This document shows positions 1-5,107 of a stretch of DNA of 5,533 bases, piece after piece; the first letter of the stretch is position 1; the number at the start of each line of letters is the position of its first letter. The notes under the pieces were generated by a model. That model worked only from the letters and a program-made list of their open reading frames with translations. It ran no database searches and was not told the origin of the DNA. The translations under genes and the position numbers were made by a program. The DNA comes from JBHAEP01 sp041855665 (lineage in GTDB: Bacteria; Patescibacteriota; Saccharimonadia; Saccharimonadales; Saccharimonadaceae), in the NCBI GenBank assembly GCA_041855665.1, contig JBHAEP010000061.1:1-5533 (forward strand), in the 5' to 3' direction.

Positions 1-385
1 AATCGTCAACATAAAGATCCGACAAAGTTCCAGATAAAGCTGTTTGGGTTTCTTTAACTTTATTCTTATTGGCAGCAATATCTTCCTGAAGCTTTTTGGA
101 CTCAGCCTGTTTTAGGCTAATTTGAGTTTGAATGGCCTGCTTTTCGGCGGCCAATTGATTCAATACGCCTTGAAGAGTATTGGCTTCTTCGCGTAATTTA
201 TTAGCTTGATCTTCATAGCTTTGGCTTTGTTTTTGCAAAGCATTGATTTGATCTTGGTAACTATCCGCGTGTGCTACTCGCGACAACTGGATAGGCGTCG
301 CTACAGCCACAAGCACAGCAACAGCCACTAGAGATGACTTTAGTGCAAATGACGTAGAAACTGGTGTGGTGGACCGGTTCTTCAT
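1..385 (-). CDS. Secreted coiled-coil protein, CwlO/PcsB/EnvC-like peptidoglycan hydrolase N-terminus (partial)
   Basis: The frame is open from an ATG at 385 to the left edge, giving 128 residues; the C-terminus is outside the window. Residues 1-40 look like a signal peptide: a basic start (MKNR, K16), a hydrophobic core at about 17-33, and an AHA|DS cleavage site at 40/41. Residues 41 to about 120 are rich in Gln, Lys, Glu and Ala with heptad-like spacing, so a coiled coil is likely. The fragment ends in LSDLYVDD, like the point in CwlO/PcsB-type proteins where the coiled coil meets an L-Y-V segment. In that family the coiled coil holds a C-terminal CHAP, NlpC/P60 or M23 domain inactive until FtsEX acts on it. 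Position just downstream of ftsX supports this role, but the catalytic domain cannot be seen. A GTG at 394 is also in frame, but it lies inside the predicted -10 box, so ATG 385 is preferred. Confidence 0.75.
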   Translation of the reverse strand, partial: MKNRSTTPVSTSFALKSSLVAVAVLVAVATPIQLSRVAHADSYQDQINALQKQSQSYEDQANKLREEANTLQGVLNQLAAEKQAIQTQISLKQAESKKLQEDIAANKNKVKETQTALSGTLSDLYVDD

Positions 386-392
386 TATTTTC

Positions 393-422
393 ACTATAAC
401 ATAACCTTTTTGAGTGCGTCAA
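393..422 (-). promoter_or_regulatory. Sigma-70-type promoter for the coiled-coil gene
   Basis: On the minus strand TTGACG (417-422, 5 of 6 consensus bases) is followed by an 18-base spacer and TATAGT (393-398, 5 of 6). The -10 box ends 7 bases before the ATG at 385, so transcription should begin at or next to the start codon. It lies in the 49-base gap after ftsX, so the hydrolase-like gene can be transcribed separately from ftsEX. This is the best two-box promoter in the window. Confidence 0.7.
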
Positions 423-434
423 CCTTTAAAAGAT

Positions 435-1439
435 TTATCGCAACTTCAAATGCTTCCTTGTAGCAAGATATGATGAAATAACTCCAATTACTGCACCAAG
501 TAACACCATAGCAATCAACACAAACGGAGAATAATAAACAACTGTTCTAATCGTATCATCCACTGCTACCCCATAAGCCTTTAATTTTTCTTGGCTCATA
601 ACGAGAAGTACCGTACCTATTCCGGTCGCAATAATTGCCGCGATAAATCCATAAACCACAGCCTCAACAATAAAAGGTCCTCGGATAAAACTTGGATCGG
701 CACCAATAAGTTTCATCATTTGAATCTCTTCTTTGCGGTTAAAGATTGCCATTCGGATCGTATTGAAGACAATCAATGAAGAAATAGCAACAAAGACTAC
801 GCTAGCCAAAAATCCAGCCTTTTCAGCAAAACCTACGGTCCGACCGATTGACTCAATCGCCGCTCGACGATCACTAGAGAAAGACGGTTTGCGATCAGGG
901 TGAATAATCTCTTTCAGTGTGGCATTTTCATCAACAAAAGTTGAAAGTTGAGCCGTGTCTTGGATATCCTTCAAGTTAATCCTTAATGTAGCCGGAAAAG
1001 TTGGAGTTCCAGTCTCTCTAGCTTCATTAACCGCATCTAAAGTGCTTGAAGATTCTTTATTACTTTCTATGAAATTTTTCTCAGCCTGTTCTGGAGAAAT
1101 ATAATTTACACTAGAGACATTTGATAAACTATTTAAATCTTGAGTTACTTTATCGACTTTTTCCTTTGAAGCGTCAGGCTTTAAATAAATTGACATGTCA
1201 ACTTTTTCGCTCAAAACTCCAATACTATCCTGTAAAATACTACGTGCAGCAAAAGTGGTAAAAATAATCAAAAGCGTAATAGTCATTACCGCAGTTGCGG
1301 CTACTGTTAGCCAGATGTTTCGAGAAAAGTTATTGATTCCGTAGCGACACATCCTAATAAACGTCAAAACTCGACGCTTATTTCGCTTACTTTGCATTAT
1401 CTGCTGGATTTTTGGTTGCTTATCTTTTTTTCTTGGCAT
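435..1439 (-). CDS. ftsX: Cell-division ABC transporter permease FtsX
   Basis: This is a 334-residue inner-membrane protein that pairs with FtsE. It carries conformational signals from ATP hydrolysis to extracellular peptidoglycan hydrolases or their activators. The FtsX topology is visible: a basic cytoplasmic N-terminus (1-40), TM1 about 42-64, a large outside loop about 65-206, TM2 about 208-232, TM3 about 256-282 and TM4 about 301-326. The conserved stretch after TM2 is present at 226-260 (NTIRMAI, EEIQMMKLIGA, FIRGPF). The outside loop of about 140 residues is the expected partner-binding part, fitting the exported coiled-coil protein in the next gene. The start overlaps the ftsE stop by one base (TAATG), typical of translational coupling, and AAGGGAG lies 12 bases upstream. 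The first 23 residues hold ten Lys/Arg, a longer basic tail than I expect for FtsX; a later start at M15 is possible but less likely given the overlap. Confidence 0.95.
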   Translation of the reverse strand: MPRKKDKQPKIQQIMQSKRNKRRVLTFIRMCRYGINNFSRNIWLTVAATAVMTITLLIIFTTFAARSILQDSIGVLSEKVDMSIYLKPDASKEKVDKVTQDLNSLSNVSSVNYISPEQAEKNFIESNKESSSTLDAVNEARETGTPTFPATLRINLKDIQDTAQLSTFVDENATLKEIIHPDRKPSFSSDRRAAIESIGRTVGFAEKAGFLASVVFVAISSLIVFNTIRMAIFNRKEEIQMMKLIGADPSFIRGPFIVEAVVYGFIAAIIATGIGTVLLVMSQEKLKAYGVAVDDTIRTVVYYSPFVLIAMVLLGAVIGVISSYLATRKHLKLR

Positions 1440-2122
1440 TATTGTCTATAACTCCCTTGCGCCTGATCTGAAGTAATTTTTCCATGCTCTAGAGTAATCA
1501 CGCGACGTTTTAGTTTATTAACAATCTCAACATTGTGAGTAGTCAACAGAACAGTAGTTCCATACTGATTAATCTTCTCAAGCAACCGAACAATATCCCA
1601 GCTATGCTTAGGGTCTAGATTTCCAGTTGGCTCGTCGGCAATAAGGATTTTTGGCTGACGAACAACAGCCCTTGCTATAGCAACGCGCTGGCGCTCACCT
1701 CCAGATAGCTGATGAGGGAAGTTATTCTCTTTACCCTTCAGACCAACTAACTCAATCACCTTCGGTACAGTGCCTTTAATCTCTCGGTTTGTCATGCCAG
1801 CAATCTCCAAAGCAAAAGCTACATTTTCAAAAACCGTCCTCTGCGGAAGTAGCTTAAAGTCCTGAAAGACTACACCAATTTTACGACGCAACAAAGGTAT
1901 GTGCCTATCTTTAAGGTTGTCATAGTCAATTCCGCCGACAACAATCTTTCCACTGCTTGGTTTTTCTTCACGAGTCAAAAGCTTCAAAAGCGTACTCTTG
2001 CCTGCACCACTAGTTCCTACTAAAATCACAAATTCTTTTGGCTCAATATGAAGACTTACTCGGTTGATAGCCGGCTTCATATCTTTGCCATAAGTTTTAA
2101 TTACCCTATCTAACAAAATCAT
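1439..2122 (-). CDS. ftsE: Cell-division ABC transporter ATPase FtsE
   Basis: FtsE is the cytoplasmic ATPase of the FtsEX complex, which acts at the division site and controls wall hydrolysis rather than moving a known solute. The 227-residue protein is full length for the family. All ABC motifs are intact: Walker A GTSGAGKST (36-44), Q-loop Q87 in VVFQDFKLLP, signature LSGGERQ (139-145), Walker B ILIADEP (159-165) with catalytic E164, D-loop NLD (168-170) and H-loop H196. The FQDFKLLP stretch is typical of FtsE as opposed to related LolD/MacB ATPases, and the overlapping ftsX confirms it. The ATG at 2122 starts 35 bases after prfB, just downstream of a strong extended -10 promoter, with no Shine-Dalgarno sequence. 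The prfB-ftsE-ftsX order is known from other bacteria, including Gram-positives. Confidence 0.97.
   Translation of the reverse strand: MILLDRVIKTYGKDMKPAINRVSLHIEPKEFVILVGTSGAGKSTLLKLLTREEKPSSGKIVVGGIDYDNLKDRHIPLLRRKIGVVFQDFKLLPQRTVFENVAFALEIAGMTNREIKGTVPKVIELVGLKGKENNFPHQLSGGERQRVAIARAVVRQPKILIADEPTGNLDPKHSWDIVRLLEKINQYGTTVLLTTHNVEIVNKLKRRVITLEHGKITSDQAQGSYRQ
1452..1458 (-). promoter_or_regulatory. Shine-Dalgarno-like site for ftsX
   Basis: The minus strand reads AAGGGAG inside the end of ftsE, 12 bases before the ftsX ATG at 1439. The spacing is longer than ideal, but ftsX also overlaps the ftsE stop codon, so terminating ribosomes could restart here. It helps select the 1439 start. Confidence 0.45.
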
Positions 2123-2130
2123 ATATTTAA

Positions 2131-2139
2131 ATTATAGCA
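2131..2139 (-). promoter_or_regulatory. Extended -10 promoter for ftsE-ftsX
   Basis: In the gap between prfB and ftsE the minus strand reads TGCTATAAT, a perfect TATAAT (2131-2136) with the TGn extension (2137-2139). It ends 8 bases before the ftsE ATG. No good -35 box is visible 16-18 bases upstream, where prfB ends, as is common for extended -10 promoters. The predicted leader is 0-2 bases, so ftsEX can be transcribed apart from prfB. Confidence 0.7.
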
Positions 2140-2157
2140 CAGCTTAAGCATCATTTT

Positions 2158-3246
2158 CTAATCGTTTTTAGCTAAATCAGATTCCAAAAAGCTATTTATA
2201 AATCCGTCAATTTTGCCATCTAAAACAGCCTTGACATCTTTTTCTTCGTATTTAGTCCTGGTATCCTTCACTAGAGTATATGGATGAAGTACATAATTTC
2301 TAATCTGACTGCCCCAATTTGCCGACTCGCCGGCCTGCAAATCTTGCAAATCCTTAGCGTGTTGTTCAAGCTTCATCTGAAGTAGCTTTGAAACCAAAAT
2401 TTTCATAGCAGTTTCTTTGTTTTGAAGCTGGCTTCTCTCGTTTTGAATTGCCACAGCAACACCAGTTGGAATGTGAGTAATTCGCACCGCACTATCTGTA
2501 GTGTTCACACTCTGTCCACCATGACCGCCAGCCCGATAAACGTCTATTTTCAAGTCTTTAGGGTTCAAATCGATATCTTCTGGCTGATTAATTTTAGGTA
2601 AAATTTCTACCAGTGCAAAACTAGTCTGTCTTAGGCTGTCGCTATTAAATGGGCTCAGCCTGACGAGTCGATGAACTCCATTTTCAGATTTTAATTTACC
2701 AAAGGCAAATGGACCAGAAAATTCCAAAACGCTAGTCTTCACGCCAGACTCATCATTCGTCGAACGCTCTAAATTATCAACCTTGAATTCATTCTTTTCA
2801 GCCCAACGTAAATACATTCTCTCTAGCATACTGGCAAAATCTTGAGCATCAAGCCCTCCTACGCCAGCGGTAATGCGCATCACTACGTCTTTCGAGTCGT
2901 ATTCACCGCTAAAGAGTAGGTCTTTTTTACGTGTCTCAAATTCCTTCTCTAGGGCCGTGATCTGCATATCAAATTCACTAGCCAAATCTTCACCCCCAAG
3001 CTCCAAAAGCTCCAAAAGATCATCTAGTTGAAAATCTAAAGTACTCCACGGCTGAACAATTGAACGTAGACTTGCAGCTTTTTTAGATAAATCTTGAGCG
3101 TTGGCTGGGTTATTCCAAACCTCTGGCTGAGATAATTTAAAATCAACCTCTTCCAGCTGAGCATTCAAATCATCAAAATTAAGCGCCTTCATAGCACTCA
3201 AGACACCGCTTTTTAGCGACTCGATTCTTTTTTTCAGCCCCTGCAT
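2158..3246 (-). CDS. prfB: Peptide chain release factor 2 (RF2)
   Basis: RF2 recognises UAA and UGA in the ribosomal A site and triggers release of the finished protein. The 362-residue product matches the family length (365 in E. coli). The stop-codon recognition tripeptide SPF is at 198-200, which identifies RF2 rather than RF1. The catalytic GGQ is at 243-245, followed by SVNTTDSAVRITHIPTG. The N-terminal region (LEEVDFKLSQPEVWNNP, 31-47) and SGEYDSKD (113-120) are also RF2-like. The gene is one open frame: the in-frame TGA and +1 shift that control RF2 in many bacteria are absent, so that autoregulation is not expected. The position that is His in E. coli RF2 (RRHTSF) is Gln207 here (LRQTSF). 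The ATG at 3246 gives an N-terminus that aligns with E. coli to within three residues. The stop is TAG, which RF2 itself does not read. Confidence 0.97.
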   Translation of the reverse strand: MQGLKKRIESLKSGVLSAMKALNFDDLNAQLEEVDFKLSQPEVWNNPANAQDLSKKAASLRSIVQPWSTLDFQLDDLLELLELGGEDLASEFDMQITALEKEFETRKKDLLFSGEYDSKDVVMRITAGVGGLDAQDFASMLERMYLRWAEKNEFKVDNLERSTNDESGVKTSVLEFSGPFAFGKLKSENGVHRLVRLSPFNSDSLRQTSFALVEILPKINQPEDIDLNPKDLKIDVYRAGGHGGQSVNTTDSAVRITHIPTGVAVAIQNERSQLQNKETAMKILVSKLLQMKLEQHAKDLQDLQAGESANWGSQIRNYVLHPYTLVKDTRTKYEEKDVKAVLDGKIDGFINSFLESDLAKND

Positions 3247-3254
3247 ATTAAACC

Positions 3255-3260
3255 ATTATA
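3255..3260 (-). promoter_or_regulatory. -10 box of the prfB promoter
   Basis: A perfect TATAAT on the minus strand ends 8 bases before the prfB ATG at 3246. The hexamer 17 bases upstream is GTGTAA (3278-3283), a weak -35 match. The only purine-rich stretch, AAGG, is 14 bases before the ATG and directly abuts the -10 box, so it is too far away and would not be transcribed. A leaderless or 1-2-base-leader mRNA is predicted. Confidence 0.65.
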
Positions 3261-3289
3261 CCTTAAAATTACCTTTTTTACACGCCACA

Positions 3290-3298
3290 TGTTAAAAT
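3290..3298 (+). promoter_or_regulatory. Extended -10 promoter of hpt
   Basis: TGTTAAAAT contains TAAAAT (3293-3298, 5 of 6 bases) with a TGn extension at 3290-3292. It ends 6 bases before the hpt ATG at 3305. No strong -35 box is seen; the hexamer 17 bases upstream is TACCTT. There is no Shine-Dalgarno sequence, so transcription is predicted to begin at about the ATG itself. Confidence 0.6.
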
Positions 3299-3304
3299 AT
3301 TTCC

Positions 3305-3841
3305 ATGCATTCAGATATTCAAAAAATCATTATAAGCCAAGAAGAAATCGCTGAATCAGTAAGAAATCTAGGTAATAAACTCACAAAAGACTACGCCAAT
3401 AAAAACCCTCTAGTCGTAGGGATACTACGAGGCGCAGCTCCATTCATGATGGATCTTGTTCGTGCAATGAACTGTAATCTAGAGTATGATTTCATGGACT
3501 TATCTAGTTACGGTAGTGAAATGACATCATCTGGAAATGTAAAAATCCTCAAAGATCTAGACACTGATGTTACTGGGCGTGATATTTTAATTGTCGAAGA
3601 TATCATCGACTCAGGGCGAACTTTAGCAAAATTAATAGAACTTTTCGAATACCGCAAAGCCGCATCTATCAAGGTTTGCACCCTGCTAGATAAACCAAGC
3701 GGTCGAGTGGTTGATGTTGCAGCCGACTATATCGGTCTAGAAGTGCCAAACGAATTCGTGGTAGGTTATGGGCTGGATTATGATCAAAAATATCGCAACC
3801 TTCCCTACATCGGCGTATTAAAGCCAGAAATTTATAGCTAA
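3305..3841 (+). CDS. hpt: Hypoxanthine phosphoribosyltransferase
   Basis: This cytoplasmic purine-salvage enzyme joins hypoxanthine (often also guanine) to PRPP, giving IMP or GMP and pyrophosphate. At 178 residues it has the usual bacterial length. Family landmarks are in order: loop I LRGAAPFMMDLVR (41-53), the DFMDLSSYG stretch (62-70), the flexible loop after it (SEMTSSGNVK), the PRPP-binding VEDIIDSGRT (97-106) with its acidic pair E98-D99, the purine-contacting LLDKPSGR (127-134, K130), and the C-terminal VGYGLDYDQKYRNLPYIG. Loop I has LRG where LKG is more usual. The gene stands alone between a divergent prfB and a convergent murD, with its own promoter and terminator, not in the tilS-hpt-ftsH arrangement common in Firmicutes. 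The ATG at 3305 is the first in-frame start after the promoter. Exact base preference cannot be read from sequence. Confidence 0.95.
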   Translation: MHSDIQKIIISQEEIAESVRNLGNKLTKDYANKNPLVVGILRGAAPFMMDLVRAMNCNLEYDFMDLSSYGSEMTSSGNVKILKDLDTDVTGRDILIVEDIIDSGRTLAKLIELFEYRKAASIKVCTLLDKPSGRVVDVAADYIGLEVPNEFVVGYGLDYDQKYRNLPYIGVLKPEIYS

Positions 3842-3865
3842 CCTTATAAAGGTTAGCTATTTTTT
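3834..3865 (+). terminator. Intrinsic terminator of hpt, overlapping both convergent stop codons
   Basis: A perfect 12-bp stem (3834-3845 paired with 3849-3860) encloses a 3-base ATA loop, and a run of six T ends at 3865 on the plus strand, giving a classic rho-independent terminator for hpt. The left arm contains the hpt stop TAA (3839-3841), and the right arm contains the murD stop read on the other strand (3853-3855). On the minus strand the stem is followed by AAATTTC, a poor U-tract, so it should end murD transcription less well. Confidence 0.85.
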
Positions 3866-5106
3866 AAAACATTTTTGACAAAATCTTCGCCACGTTCAGA
3901 ATAGTTTCTATAGCGATCAAAACTGGCGGCGGCTGGGCTAAATATCACCACGTCGCCAGGTTTGGCGATATCTTTAGCAAGATCAACAACATCACTCATT
4001 GCCAAATCTCCCTCAAGAACAAGGTCCTTATCAATTTCAGCCTCGCTCAAAGAATGATAAATCTTGCTTCTATTAGCACCGCTAATGACAACCTTTCGCA
4101 TATTAGATTTTTTAATCTCTTTGGCGAGATCTGAGTAGTCGGCACCCTTATCATGACCGCCAAGTATCAAAATTTTTGGACTATCAAAACTTTTAATTGC
4201 AGCAATGGCACTTCCGGCAGTAGTAGAAATAGAATCGTCGTAAAATTTCACACCGTCAATCTCAGCCACAAACTTTAGCCTATGAGGTAAACCTGTAAAA
4301 TTACCCAGGCCTTCAGCTATAATTTCATCTTCCAGATCCGGTATTATAGCGCGAACTGTACACACCGCCGCACTGGCATTTTCGATATTATGAGTACCAG
4401 GGATCTTTATCGCTGAAATAATTTCCTTACTTAACTCAACAGGATAAGAAACTTTTTTACCTTGCGATTCTTCGGCTATTTTATTTGAGTATTCATTTTT
4501 CGAATAATAAACGACAACGTCATCTTTACCTTGATGTTTAGTAATATTAGATTTCGCCGCCACATATTCATCAAAATCGCTATGCACGTCCAAATGATCA
4601 GGCTCAATCATCAAAACCACAGCTACATCTGGAGATCGCTCAAGATCCCAAAGCTGAAAACTACTCATCTCATAAACAACAATATCTTCCGGGTTTATAT
4701 CATCAAGAACAGATAGGGCCGGAACTCCGATATTACCAACAAGATGAACCTTTTTGCCGGAACTTTTCAAAATCTCAGTAATGAAACTACTCGTAGTCCC
4801 CTTGCCTTTTGTTCCAGTTATACCAATTATTTTAGCTGGACACTTAGCAAAAAACTCATTAGTGGCCGACCAGATTTTACCTTTTGTGAAAATCTCTCTA
4901 GACGCCAAGCCAGCAGTTCGAACCACTAGATCAAAATGCTCGAGCGCCTTGAAGCAATTTGGGCCTAAAATATACTCAGCATCGCTAGGTAGATCTTTTT
5001 CTAGTTCACGATTTATATCGACAATCACTGGATTAAAGCCAAGATTTTTCCAGTAGCGATAATTATCTCGCCCCTCAACACCATAACCAGCAATCGCAAT
5101 TCTCAT
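3853..5106 (-). CDS. murD: UDP-N-acetylmuramoylalanine--D-glutamate ligase MurD
   Basis: MurD adds D-glutamate to UDP-MurNAc-L-Ala using ATP, an early cytoplasmic step of peptidoglycan synthesis. Numbered from the ATG at 5106 (417 residues; E. coli has 438), it shows an N-terminal Rossmann-like UDP-binding domain with GYGVEG (7-12), the ATP P-loop GITGTKGKGTT (95-105), E146 in YEMSSFQL, DHLDVH (170-175), the expected carbamylated lysine K185 in YVAAKSN, GTHNIEN (237-243), GLPHRL (272-277), and C-terminal GGHDKGADY (316-324) and SPAAASFDRYRNYSERG (390-406). The MurD motif usually written DSKATN is DSISTT here (291-296), lacking the lysine. A TTG at 5118 is also in frame, but ATG 5106 has GAGG 6 bases upstream and restores the family N-terminus. 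It begins 1 base after the stop of the upstream M16-like gene, so the two are co-transcribed. No other wall-synthesis gene of the dcw cluster adjoins it. Confidence 0.95.
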   Translation of the reverse strand: MRIAIAGYGVEGRDNYRYWKNLGFNPVIVDINRELEKDLPSDAEYILGPNCFKALEHFDLVVRTAGLASREIFTKGKIWSATNEFFAKCPAKIIGITGTKGKGTTSSFITEILKSSGKKVHLVGNIGVPALSVLDDINPEDIVVYEMSSFQLWDLERSPDVAVVLMIEPDHLDVHSDFDEYVAAKSNITKHQGKDDVVVYYSKNEYSNKIAEESQGKKVSYPVELSKEIISAIKIPGTHNIENASAAVCTVRAIIPDLEDEIIAEGLGNFTGLPHRLKFVAEIDGVKFYDDSISTTAGSAIAAIKSFDSPKILILGGHDKGADYSDLAKEIKKSNMRKVVISGANRSKIYHSLSEAEIDKDLVLEGDLAMSDVVDLAKDIAKPGDVVIFSPAAASFDRYRNYSERGEDFVKNVLKNS

Positions 5107-5107
5107 A

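Noticed and set aside
386..394. GTG start at 394 for the coiled-coil gene, with AAGG about 10 bases upstream
   Set aside because: The GTG lies across the end of the predicted -10 box TATAGT, so it would not be in the mRNA if that promoter is used; ATG 385 gives a normal signal peptide.
403..427. Direct repeat AACCTTT at 403-409 and 421-427 in the ftsX downstream gap
   Set aside because: The repeats are short, A/T-rich and overlap promoter sequence; two copies 18 bases apart could be chance, and no terminator hairpin forms.
591..779. Plus-strand ORF of 62 codons inside ftsX
   Set aside because: It lies antisense to a confidently identified gene, with no ribosome-binding site or recognisable motif; treated as a shadow frame.
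2142..2149. GCTTAAGC palindrome between prfB and ftsE, considered as a terminator or operator
   Set aside because: It is only 8 bp, has no loop or T-run, and no second copy occurs at another promoter in the window.
3165..3200. Possible remnant of the RF2 frameshift site (AAGG, CTT, then a nearby out-of-frame TGATGA)
   Set aside because: The TGA is not in the slippage position and the frame is fully open, so no shift is needed; resemblance to a decayed site is too weak to annotate.
4531..5056. Plus-strand ORFs of 61, 61 and 100 codons opposite murD
   Set aside because: All are antisense to conserved MurD domains, overlap one another in different frames, and have no recognisable domains.
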